Source: Panaeolus papilionaceus
Taxonomy: Eukaryota > Basidiomycota > Agaricomycetes > Agaricales
Assembly: GCA_015501605.1 (NCBI GenBank)
Contig: JADNRZ010000005.1
Coordinates: 2,232,001 to 2,296,000 of the forward strand
Length of the DNA stretch: 64,000 bases
Direction of reading: 5' to 3'
Part shown: positions 33,176-44,211 of the stretch, in pieces
How positions within the stretch are numbered: position 1 is the first letter of the stretch
How the letters are laid out: every line of letters begins with the position of its first letter
Program-made: the position numbers and the translations under genes
Notes under the pieces: generated by a model
What the model was told of the DNA's origin: nothing
The model's input: the letters and a program-made list of their open reading frames with translations, nothing else
Databases searched by the model: none

Positions 33176-34110
33176 AGGAGTCACGACTAAGGCTGTTTCA
33201 GGATATGTAGTGAGTTTGAATTGGAGGACTATTGCTCGATGGTAATATTGAATATCCGCCGCAAGGATCTAAACGGGCATTGTCAAGGCCACTTTTCATC
33301 ATGGTGCCCCAATTGTTTTCATCAGTTTGTCACGGCTTACATCGTCATTCAATTTTTTTTATTTCATTATCTCTCAAATCTTGATAACTAGAAATCCAGT
33401 GTGGGCAAGATTTAGGCAGTCGAAGTCTGAGGTATGCTACCTGAAGTACCTTGCCTGTTCCTTAACGTCCCTGAGTCGTTCGTAAAATAATTTCCCGTTC
33501 CAATTGTAATAAAATCCAATTTTCTGTGTCTCGATTAAGCTGCAATCGTCTTTCAGCTCGCAATACTTGGTAAGTACGCCGGCGACAATACGGATGTGAT
33601 ATTTTGACATACGTGAGAATCCTAATACATGCTTCTGCTGACAAGCGTTCAAAATGTTTGAGCGTCGATGCTAGATCACTCCTTCTCACCACTTTAGTGA
33701 CGCAATCGACCAGTGCCATGGGGGACATGGTCCATCATCAGCATTGAGGAGCACCACAGCTTCTGACACCCATAAAGCTTAGAACTCTCGAGTTTCATGA
33801 GTAATTAGAAGGTCAGCCTCATTGAATATCTAAAGAGGAGTTACAATAGGGTCATAGCCAAAGCTTTTTACACCGTTTCACGACGCCGTGCGAATGCATC
33901 GGCCTGCTAAACAAGTCTCTGGGGAGATAGGGGCACACAAACTGGCGACTGGAATTCAACAAAACGATTCTTCGTAGCTTATTAGAAACATATTCAGGTA
34001 GTCAGAGTATTGCTACTATTTTGCTACTAAAGATATAGCCTTCACCGCTGTAACAAATTTCAAAATGTACTACTGCCAATAATTTCTGCTGTTTTACATG
34101 TCCACCGACA
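33176..34110. other. intergenic with one weak minus-strand frame
   Basis: The first part repeats the 3' flank of zinc-motif copy 1. A minus-strand frame from 33728 to 33462 (MSPMALVDCVTKVVRRSDLA onward, 88 residues) could be a small gene, since a GTATGT donor follows codon 39, but nothing supports it. The rest, 33730-34110, shows no coding content. Confidence 0.3.
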
Positions 34111-35620
34111 TCATCTATTAACTAATATCGAGAAGTCAACTCGGATAATTCGAACTTCCAAAGAAAATTCAAAGAATGAGGCATTTTGCAAGCGAGCGAG
34201 CGGTGCCTCCCAGAGACGGCGCACAGATTCGTCTTCTTCCACATCAAACAAACATTCGTATGCATGCATTCCGAGTTCGATGAGGATCCGAACTTTCTTC
34301 AGCTGTGGATACCCGATGTTGGCTTGAAGGAGCATGTCGGCAAACCTCTCCCATTGGTGAGAGGTTTGGTAAAAGTCGGAATGGTATAACTTGTAAGAGA
34401 GCGAAAAGTCGAGGTCCTCTAACACGTTTTCCGATTGCACACCCTCCAACGCGTCGCAGATATTTTTCGGGACCATTTCAGAATAATCGTTTATCGACCA
34501 GTCCATAGAAACGCGTTTCAGCGTTCTTCTGGACTTGAACATAATACGACGCATGTCAATAGGGAAATAATCAGAAGGATAGCAGCGACAGCCTAAATTA
34601 AATACGGAAATTAGATCATGAATCTACCAAGCCCGCAGGCTGAAGGCAAAGAAACGTACATGCATCGTGGCTGATCACCAATTCCTCCAAGCTCTCGACG
34701 TGGTGGAGCATACTGACCACCGAATCTATATCATCTTTAGCAAAAAGAGTTATGTGGAGGTTTTTAAGGGTAGGCAACAAATAGGTGCCCGCAGCCTCAG
34801 CAGCATTGCACAGCATGCCCCAATCGATTTTGGTCCTTATCGTCAACGCTTGCAAATTCGGAAAGGGGGGTGATGTCTGGGACTGGAGAAGTGCCATGAT
34901 ATTCTCGTGGGAGAGAGAGGTCCATGCTATGTCCAGATTCTCCAATTGTGAACAGCGACATAAGCTGTTGATGGAGAGGTCTCTCAACCAATGCAGCTTG
35001 GCGAATCGCAAGGAAGACATGCTTCCTTTAGAGAATGAAATGTCTGTGGATTTCCGAGTTCGAGCCCCGCACATAGAAACGTCGAGATAGATGAGACTGG
35101 GAGATGCTACTATGGATTCCAGAGGAAGATCGTCAAATCCATGAAGTCTCAGACGCTTGAGAGAGCCTGTCGTCAAATAACGTTCCAATAGTGCACGGAA
35201 TCCGAAGAATGTTTGGCTGCATAGGTCGTAGGATATGTTTCCATACCACATCTCCAACACGAGGGAGTGAACGTCAGGAAGTTGAAGGAATGGAAGAAAC
35301 ACAGGATCCTCCCATTGATATACTTTCAGTGTGCTTTGCTCCGGATCCCACGAGGATGAGCAGGAAATACGATGAATGAATGTCGCAATGGATGGTTGTC
35401 GTTGTAGGATTCCTGCCAGACGTTCTGTGCGGGCACGGCTTTCTTCATCTTCAAGAGAAATGGAGACGCTTTCAAAGATATACTGACGGGATATTGAAAC
35501 AAGGTCTTTGCAGACCAAACTGCAATTGCGAAGATCGATTTGATCAGCGTGAGATGATTGAGATGCAGTGGCACAGATTATAAGCTCCAAGACATCGAAA
35601 GGGAACACCGCATTCTCCAT
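34111..35620 (-). CDS. F-box/LRR protein (subfamily B, inverted copy)
   Basis: Exons 35620-34660 and 34592-34111 give 480 residues. The start MENAVFPFDVLELIICATAS is an F-box opening, followed by LRNCSLVCKDLVSISRQYIF. LRR-like segments follow (LKRLRLHGFDDLPLESIVAS, SQLENLDIAWTSLSHENIMA). The last part of exon 1 reads HHVESLEELVISHDA. Exon 2 begins with CCRCYPSDYFPIDMRRIMFK and carries RRTLKRVSMDW and YPQLKKVRILIELG. It is head-to-head with the subfamily B gene at 35892; their ATGs are about 270 bases apart. Its intron is almost identical to that of the gene at 37641. Probably an SCF adaptor; substrate unknown. Confidence 0.8.
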
Positions 35621-35891
35621 GGTCGGATGCTGGCGTTTGGCTCCCTAGGTTGTTGCTGCAAGGGGTTACGATGAGGTCTCGTCCAACCTCAAGTTGACGA
35701 ACAACCGTGTGCAATTCTAGTCACGCCATGTCATGCCCTGTAAGAGCACAAACCCATACGCATACACTACACGGTGTGACTCGCCGTGTGAGAAATTGAA
35801 TGACACAGCCGTCCTTCAATTTCATGTTGAAGAAGGTGTTGTCGCAACTTCTTGCATTACAACATAGGCAGCCTAACAAGAGCATCCGACC
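35621..35891. promoter_or_regulatory. bidirectional promoter between inverted F-box paralogues
   Basis: About 270 bases separate the two divergent ATGs. Both leaders contain a CATCCGACCATGGA(G/A)AATGC-type start context, a remnant of the inverted duplication. No TATA box is obvious. Confidence 0.4.
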
Positions 35892-37369
35892 ATGGAGAAT
35901 GCTACTTTCCCGTTGGATATCTTGGAGCTTATTGTCTCCGCCGTCGCATCTCAATCATCGGACAACGACCAAACCGATCAAACCGATCTTCGTAGTTGCA
36001 GCTTGGTCTGCAAAGACCTTGTTCCAATCTCCCGCCGACACATTTTTCAAGCCATTACCATTACACTAGACGACGAAACAAGCTATACAAAAACAGAACA
36101 TCTGACGAGGATTTTGGGACGACAACCATCCATCGGGGTACATATTCGTCGGATTACTTGCTGGTTCAAGTCCTTGCAGCAATCAAGCCCGCCAAAAGCA
36201 TATCAATGGGAGGATCCTGTGTTCCTTCCACTCCTTCTGCTCCCTAACGTTGACTGTCTTGAGATGGTCGCTTTTTCTGGGCGCATGTCCTACGACATGT
36301 GTAGTCAATCGTTCTTTGGATTCCGTGCGCTTTTGGAACATTATTTGTTGGCAGGCTCTCTCAAGCGTTTGCTGATTCAAGGATTTGACGATCTTCCTCT
36401 GGAATCCATAGTAGCTTCGCCCAGCCTCATCCAGCTCACCGTCTTCCTGTGCAATCTTCGAACTCGGACCTCCACGGACATCATATTCTCTGAAGGAAGC
36501 ATCCCCTCCTTGCGATTCGCCGACCTGTGTTATTCAGCCAATGTCTCCATGGGTAGCTTATTTTGTTGTTCACAGTTGGAGCACCTGCACCTACGCCAGA
36601 TCAGTCTCTCCCACGAGAACCTTGGGGCGCTTGTTGAGTCGCATAGAACGTCCCTCTTTCCAAAATTACACACTCTGTGGACGGAGGCCAACATTGCTTG
36701 GGGCATGATGTGCAACGCCGCTGAGGCTGCGAACAGCTATTGGTTACCGACCCTTCAAAACCTCCACATAACGCTTCACGGCGAAGATGACATAGGGTTG
36801 GTCAGCGGGATGCTTAACCACATTGAAAGCTTGGTAGAATTGGTGGTCGAACATGATTTATGTACGTTCCTCCGTTTATAATCTACGGATGCGGATATCC
36901 AATGCTGTTCAATTCAGGTGACCGTTACTATCAAGCTGATAATTATCCTCTTGATATCTGTCGCGTTATGTTCAATTCCAGCAGAACGCTGAAACGCGTC
37001 CGAGTCAACTGGATGATAAACGGCTACTCCGAAAGGATCCCGGAAAATATTTGCGATGCTTTGGAGGGCGTACAATCGAAGAATGTGATAGAGGACCTCA
37101 AATTTTCCCTTCGTCACAAATTACACAGTTTCGAGCTCGACCACACCTCACACCAATGGAAGAGGTTTGCTGACATACTCCTTCAGAACAGCCCTGAGTA
37201 TCCACAACTGAAGAAAGTTCGAATTGTCATCTCTTTGGATGAATATGGGTTTAGTGTGGAAGAGGAAGAAACTGCGCGGCGTCTCTTGGAAGCGCCTTTT
37301 GCTTCCTTGCGCGAGACCTCACTCTTTGAATTTTCTTTGGAGGTTAACATTCGTCCGGCAGGTATATGA
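35892..37369 (+). CDS. F-box/LRR protein (subfamily B, copy 2)
   Basis: Exons 35892-36861 and 36918-37369 give 473 residues. Start MENATFPLDILELIVSAVAS, then LRSCSLVCKDLVPISRRHIF. LRR-like segments include LKRLLIQGFDDLPLESIVAS and SQLEHLHLRQISLSHENLGA. Exon 2 has SRTLKRVRVNWMINGYSERI and YPQLKKVRIVISLD. The intron interrupts the codon after HDL in phase 1, as in both relatives, but its sequence is clearly different from the near-identical introns of the genes at 34111 and 37641. Confidence 0.8.
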
Positions 37370-37640
37370 TTGTAACTTCATGTGGCTCGATGTGGAAAAT
37401 AGCAGAATTATTAGCAGCAAGTAGTACTTTTCCAACAGTGTGATGAGCGTTATGTATTTATTAGACAAGTAATAGATATCTTCTAGTATCGCATGAATCC
37501 GTAGCTGTCAGATTTGGGCAGACCCTGAAAGCATGACACGGCGTGCGACGTGCAAGGGCACACACATGTCCTTCAACGAGGCGTCGCCACAGCTCTTCTC
37601 ACCACCAACATATCGCTCAGCCAGACGAGAGCATCTGACC

Positions 37641-39171
37641 ATGGAAAATGCGACATTCCCTTTAGATATCTTGGAGCTTATCGTCTCTGCCGTTGCAGCT
37701 CAGTCATCAGATGACCATCCTACCGGTGCCGCTCTAACCGATCTTCGTAGTTGCGGCTTGGTCTGCAAAGAGCTTGTCCCAATCTCCCGTCGATACATCT
37801 TTGAGACCGTCTCCATTACCTTTGAAGACAAGCAGAGTCGTGCCTGCCTAGAGCGTTTGGCAAGCCTTTTGGAACGACAACCATTCCTTGCAACATATAT
37901 TCGTCGCATTTTCTGCACGTGTTGCTCAATGCGCAGCTCTGCACCAGTGTATCAATGGGAGGATCCTGTATTTCTTCCATTCCTACAACTTCCTAACATA
38001 AACTTCCTTCATATGGATGTACCGTATCAAAGCATATCCTACGACATGTGCAGCCCATCATTCTTTGGATTCCGTACGATATTGGAACGTCATTTGATGA
38101 CGGGCTCTCTGAGGCATCTGAAACTTAATGGATTCGACGATCTTCCTCTGGAGTCCATACTAGCATCTACCAGTCTCAGCCATTTTGAAGCGACCCGTTG
38201 CAAAGTTCGATCTCGGAAATTCACGGACATTGAATTCCCTCAAGGAAGCATAGATTCCTTGCGATCCGCCAACCTGTATCACTTGCAGGGTGTCCCCATC
38301 AGTGGCTTATTTCGCTGTTCACGATTGGAGCATCTACATATTGCATGGATATACCTCTCCCCTGAGAACATTAGGGCGTTTCTCGAGTCGCAGGCATCAC
38401 CCCCCTTCCCAAACTTACAAACTTTGATAACGGCGTCCACAGTCGATTGGACGTTACTTTGCAACATCGCTGAGGCTACGGGCACTTGTTTGTTACCAAC
38501 CCTCAAAAAACTCCTCGTAACTATTACTTGGAACAGTGCCCATAATGATATAGAGTTGGTCGTTGGTATGCTCCATCACGTCGAGAGCTTGGAGGAATTG
38601 GTGATCAGCCACGATGCATGTACGTTTCTTTGCCTTCAGCCTGCGGGCTTGGTAGATTCATGATCTAATTTCCTTGTTTAATTCAGGCTTCCGCTACTAT
38701 TCAGCCGATTATTACCCTATTGATATGCGTCGTATTACATTCAAGTGCAGAAGAACGCTGAAACGCGTTTCTATGGACTGGTTGAGTTACGACTATTCCG
38801 AAGTGGTCCCCCGAAGTATCTGCGACGCGTTGGAGGGTGTACAATCGACAAACGTGATAGAGGACCTCGACTTTTCATTCACTTACAGGCTACGCGACTC
38901 CGACTTCTACCAAACCTCCCACCAATGGGAAAGATTCTCTGACATACTCCTTCAGGACAACACCTGGTATCCACAGCTGAAGAAAGTTCGGATCGCCATC
39001 ACACTCCACCTGAATGAGGGCTTATCTGACGAGGAAGAAGACAAAACTTTGCGGCGTCTCTGGGACGTGCCGCTAGCTGGCCTGTGCGATACCCTCCTCT
39101 TTGAATTTTCTTTGGAAGTTCGAATCATTCGTTTTGACTGGTCAATCGACAGCTACTACCTTTCGGATTAG
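37641..39171 (+). CDS. F-box/LRR protein (subfamily B, copy 3)
   Basis: Exons 37641-38619 and 38687-39171 give 487 residues. The frame is open upstream to 37533, but ATG 37641 (MENATFPLDILELIVSAVAA) aligns with the paralogues. The F-box region continues with LRSCGLVCKELVPISRRYIF. LRR-like segments: LRHLKLNGFDDLPLESILAS, SRLEHLHIAWIYLSPENIRA. Exon 2: RRTLKRVSMDWLSYDYSEVV, YPQLKKVRIAITLHL. It ends with a tail rich in aromatic residues (FDWSIDSYYLSD). Confidence 0.8.
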
Positions 39172-39668
39172 TCCCTTGATGTCGATTGACGTGTCAAGTA
39201 GCAGACTTTATTAGCAGTCATAACTTCCTCAACCAGTGCGTGATGATGGTGATTATGTGCATATTTAGTAGTTGTAGTAGTCCTACTGTGACCATCGGAA
39301 CAAAGTGTTCATGAATAACGAAAGCCCCTATCTTTGTCGGAAAGCTAAAATTAACGCTCCGCCTGAACTCGTTTCCTTGAGCATAGCCATCTGTTCTTGG
39401 CTCTCCGCCCCTTTCTTGATCAACAACCGACACCACAGCGCAGTCATGATCATCACCCAAAGCAGTCTCTGGCAATACCCGACGTAGTTAGTACCTTCTT
39501 TGTACATAAAGGGTCTTGTGCGGTCAGGCTTCCTTCCTTTCTGTCATCATTACACCCTTTGGCCAACAAAACGCTTCAAATTGCTCCCCCTGGATTCTCT
39601 TGGTTGCTGTGCTACTGTGCTATACTTAAAACCTAACGAAAATTGGACTGATTTAGAGCGAGAATACG
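39172..39668. other. intergenic, nothing recognised
   Basis: About 500 bases between two plus-strand F-box genes of different families. Short open frames only. The part from about 39500 is probably the leader of the gene starting at 39669. Confidence 0.35.
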
Positions 39669-42371
39669 ATGTTTATTACGGAAATTCCGTTGGACGTCTT
39701 CATCAACATTTGCGAATTTTTGAACCCGTTGGATGTTCTCAGTCTTGGGGAGGTGAGTCTTGGGTTTTCGCACGTGTTTGAAGCAGAATAAGTACGCTGA
39801 CAGAACTTTATATAGTGCACCAGACAGCTGCACTCATTCTCCAAGACAAGGAGTTTATGGATCTCACTCACCCAACGAATGATTCAATCCAACTCTCTCT
39901 ACGCGCCTTCGTTCCCTATTCCCAAACTGACAACAAGGCAGCTTCAACAGGTGGCTTGTGCGCCTACGAGGATGATTGAGAGGTTTAGGCATGTCACGTT
40001 TGGAGGGGAAAGCGCCGGCTCGGATTCTGCGTATGAGAAGGAAAGAGACGGGCGATACAGAATCAACAAACAGCTCACCAACCCTCTTAGAGCCAAAGAC
40101 CCATCTCCGCTCCTTTTCCCTCCCGTGGCACACAGCAACGACAGGCCTATGCGTATCGTATACCCTCCAGAACCACTTTCCCCTGAATCTTCGGCCCCTG
40201 TCATCGAGGATGAGGACGAGCCTGTGTTCGAGAAAATCTGTTCAATCCCCGGTGGTCGATTCTTGGTGGCGACGTATGGAAAAGAGGCGATGTTGCTTGA
40301 CTTAGGGGTCGCTGGTTACACCATTTCCGATGAAGGAGTGCCTCAGAACCTTGCGCAGATACCCATATACGCGCGCTGGAGGCACCACGGTGACGATTTC
40401 TTCATGCCTGGTCCCTCGGGCGATGGAAAAGAACTGAGAATGGCAATGGGTGGATCTTTTGATGGTGACAAGTAAGATGGATTTTTCTAATTCTGTACTT
40501 CCAAATGGATTTTCAACGCTTCCTGTGTAGCGCGACCATGCCCCTGCTGAGCATTGTTAGGGTTTGGGAAGAAGAGTCGGACGATGCTGTTCATCAAAAC
40601 GTCGATCACAATGACAACATATCCCCTATACGCTCTGTGCGCGTCGTGCAACATTACGCCCCGCTTCCCCAAAATCACGTCGACTGCCTTTCATTTTTTA
40701 CGCTGGTTGGAGATCTTTTCATATATGCATATGCGGCAGACGCCAATCCCCATGATGAGGATATCAACACCAACCGCATCCATGTTTGGAATTTTATCGA
40801 AGACGAAAGCGTGGAGTGGGAGATCGACGAGGGGCAATATAAGGAGGTGAGCCGCGTCTGCCCTTGTTCCGTTTCGTTTCAAATGTTCATTTGCTAATGC
40901 ATTTCTTGTTTCATAGCTCTTCATTGATGGTGACTACGTCGTTATGATCACATTCCCTGACATTGTAGGGTGGAAAATCCCGCCTCTCAAACCCGTCAAG
41001 CGTCAGGCACCTTCTCCTGAGTCCACAGCTTTCCTCTCCTCATCCTCTCAGTCGATTTACACATTCGCACCCATCCCAGTTCTGCCGCTCTACCCACCCA
41101 CATTCCGAATCCCACTTATCACGAACCCTGACCCACATCTCACTGAGCCTCACCAAGATGGCTCGCACTCAAACATCAGCTCCACTGCCGCATCTGTCGC
41201 ATATTCCCTCTCCGAACTTAACGACCTCAACTACAATCCTCTTAATGACCTTGATACGATGCTCATTGGCCGAATGTTGGATTGGTATAATGTGGATATG
41301 AAGGTTCGAAAATTCGACGCTGCGTTTGGGAGGGGAGGGTATTATGGGTTTTTGAGCTATGGTGTGGATGGGTGGCCGGTTGGGGAGGGAGGGGATGTGG
41401 TGGACGGGAGGTACAAAGCTTCGATAAGGCCTGGTGGTCGGATGACTCCAGCAGTGGCTACCAAAATCATTCGACGAAACCCAAGGATTGTGCTGGAAAG
41501 TGCTATGTATTTCAAGGGCGACGTTGTAAATGGCGTTGGACTCGTGATGGATCCGTTTAGAGTTTGTGATGGGTATACGGTTAAAAATGTGGTTGCGAGT
41601 GATGGGAGGGCGTATGTTATGGTGCATGACCAGAGCGACGAGGACGATGAAGAGGTGGAGAGGCATGCGAATGTGGAGGAAGGACAAGGGGGCGAAGGAC
41701 CGAGGTCGTTGGCTGATCGGCTGTGGACGCCAAAGAAGGTTGTTACGGTTGAGTTGGCTGTGCCTGGAGACGATAAGCGTGAAGAGAGGAGGGGAAAGAG
41801 AGATTATGACGATGATGATGATGATGATGATGAGGAGGAGGAGGAGGAAGACGATAATGATGAAGACGAAACGAATCAGAGTGGCCCGAGTCAGGGTGAA
41901 GGGGTGGGTGAGGCGACCATGGGCTCGCATGGAGGAGCGGTGACAGGTGCCGAAGAGACGAGTACGGGTGAAATGAGCTTTGGAGCGGAGGGTGGCGAGG
42001 TATCGGGGAGTGGGGTGGCACATGAGGCCGAGGATGAAGACGATGGGATGTGTACGTGCAGTCATTCGAACAAGAACGACAATGATGTCGCCTCGAACGT
42101 GCGACAAGGCAATGATCATCATGATGAAGTCGATGCCAATGCAGAAGACCCCAATAACCCCACTCTCGACGTCGTCAGTCAAGAAGAGGCGAAACCTGTC
42201 TATTCCAACTTCAAAACTGAAGAACAGCGCGAAGTTCTGCCTATGATACCTGACGAAGGCGCCGTCCGAGGACGCTCTGATATTTCGTTCGACCCGTGCA
42301 GTGGACGGTTTTGTTTTATTGACAAGAAGAGGAAGATGATTGGGGTTGTGGATTATTTGAGGTGGGGGTGA
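39669..42371 (+). CDS. large F-box protein with probable beta-propeller-like body (family C, copy 1)
   Basis: Exons 39669-39752, 39816-40471, 40531-40846 and 40917-42371 give 836 residues. The N terminus MFITEIPLDVFINICEFLNP is a clear F-box, completed after the first intron by CTRQLHSFSKTRSLWISLTQ. The body has strand-rich segments, EKICSIPGGRFLVATYGKEA, RVWEEE and IHVWNFIED, and ends SDISFDPCSGRFCFIDKKRK...GVVDYLRWG, reminiscent of WD40-like propellers. An insert of about 130 residues contains an acidic run (41803-41880). A paralogue lies at 58693-60905 on the minus strand and shares NGLYAPSFP, SIPGGRF/LIPGGRF, WKIPPL and the C-terminal block. Probably an SCF adaptor. Confidence 0.8.
41803..41880 (+). 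repeat. GAT/GAG triplet microsatellite inside the F-box gene
   Basis: A run of GAT then GAG/GAA codons encodes an Asp/Glu tract of about 20 residues. The paralogue at 58693-60905 lacks it. Such tracts vary in length by slippage. Confidence 0.7.
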
Positions 42372-43869
42372 TTATTTCTAATTTAGTTGTAATAATGTAG
42401 GCCACATGAGGATGATCCCCGTTATCATTCGTCGTTTCGTCTTATGTATTTCCTATTCCAGTCGTCTTGATCATCACAAGTCTCTACGTTTTAAATGGGA
42501 GATCCCTCATGCTCAAGTTCAGTGGAAGACAATCGACAACGTCCTATTGAATCTTCATGCTTATGTAGTATGGCAGTGCTCTGGCTGCAGGAACGGTTGA
42601 GCGCAGGCGTACAGTGTCCTACCGTCATATGATACACCAAATAATTAAATTAAAATTTTTCGAACAACGTACGAACATATATAATAAAAAAACAAAGAGG
42701 AAACAAAAAAAATGCAAGTGCTATGAGTGTCTGTATAAAAAATCTAAGAAAAATACGGCGAATTGAGGTCAGGAGGAGGCAAAAGGCGTTGGGAGTGGAT
42801 ATGATGGCAATCACTATGCTGTGATACACCGGGTAAATGGAAACCCGGTGAGTGATTGATGCCATCAATCACTCTCCCCTCCTGATGCGCTCGCTCGCGC
42901 TACCCTCGCTATCCTCCTTTGCCATGTTATTATATCCACCCATTTATTTTGAAATTCCGTGTAGCGGTGTAACTGTGGTTTACTAGTTGATTACATTATG
43001 ATACCACCTATTTCTTGTTCCGTTACATTGGCATTTCATTACATTCATTACACTGCTGATGTCTATTTGACCTATTACAACAAATCAATAGATATGATAT
43101 TTTGCACTTGCTTTCCGATATGTGGTTCTCTCGGTTCTCTCCTAAAAACATCTGTATATTACGAAGTCAGAGACAATATGTCAGATCCATTAGATATGCT
43201 GCTGGTCTACTAACATATCAAAAATAATACAACCACAGATCATGAGCAATATCTCTCCCACTGTTTCGTCATAAACCACGCATATCAGTTCCCATCTATA
43301 TCATATAAGACTTATAACACGTCGTTATATGAACCCGATCTATGCACCTGCTGAATGTAAACGCGGTGACATGTGGGGCGATACCTCATTACACCGTGTA
43401 GATAACACTGAGAGCAGGTTGTAACTCGGGCGCTCAAGGGTGCTTTGATCACTGAACAGTACCATATAAAAGACATCAGGGAGCTATTGACTACAGCCGG
43501 TCAGCACTCATTGAAATATGGTACACACAGGTTCCATTCTATCCTGACAACAGGTATATGGATCAGCTGTGCGCATATCGACCTGGATTCATTACGGTTA
43601 CCCCCAGAATGAAACCTGTAGTCAGCTGGATCACATGTCGCTTTGACATATTAGCGATCCTGCCACAGCATGACCGATTCATGCCCCAGTTGGAGCCCCT
43701 TTGGCGGTGTAGCAGGATGCAACGAAGGTAAAGCTCCAGTTGTTTTGATGTGGCTGTGCCACAAGCGGATGCCGAGATCCCGAGTAGCGTTGTGAGTAGC
43801 AATCACTAGCACGAGCGGCGAGCCGATCGTCGGATCGTCTAGCTCAAGTCATTGTCAGCACGTACATAG
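42372..43869. other. gene-free interval with palindromes
   Basis: About 1.5 kb without a supported gene. It holds the 3' flank of the F-box gene, A-rich sequence at 42640-42740, and two adjacent palindromes at 42827-42874. From 43800 the sequence begins to resemble the DNA upstream of the second repeat unit at 47430. Confidence 0.4.
42827..42874. repeat. two adjacent perfect inverted repeats
   Basis: CACCGGGT / ACCCGGTG are 8-base arms around an 8-base loop (42827-42850). Directly adjoining, GAGTGATTGATG-C-CATCAATCACTC is a perfect 12-base palindrome with one central base (42850-42874). As RNA these would form two stacked hairpins. They could be a transposon end or a transcript 3' structure. 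Confidence 0.6.
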
Positions 43870-44211
43870 GTGCAGTTGTCGCAGCCACAGGTTCAGCCTC
43901 ACTATGATAGCTGTTCTTCCTTCCTTCCCCCTTCCCCCTTTCCATCCCACTGCCAGATACACATACGAATCTCGGTTCATCCTGGTAGATCAGAGCACGA
44001 CGAGCCTCCAATATACACAACTACTAATATCCCAAGCCAAATCCTGCAACGCTCTACCTTGTTCACATTCATGCGTATAAGCGTGCCTTCCATCTTTCGT
44101 GTCCAGCTTCAGAAGTTCAGGGGAGTACGAGAGGATTCAACTCGTCATCCTACTCATTGTGAAGAGATCTCACAAAATGTTAATGCCCAGCTAGACATAG
44201 CAACGATCTCA

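Noticed and set aside
33462..33728. 88-residue minus-strand frame
   Set aside because: No paralogue, domain or secure splice structure; kept only as a note in the intergenic entry.
41169..42182. Minus-strand frame of 337 codons opposite the F-box gene at 39669
   Set aside because: Its histidine/isoleucine runs are the complement of GAT and GAG codon repeats; the sense frame has conserved segments shared with the paralogue at 58693.
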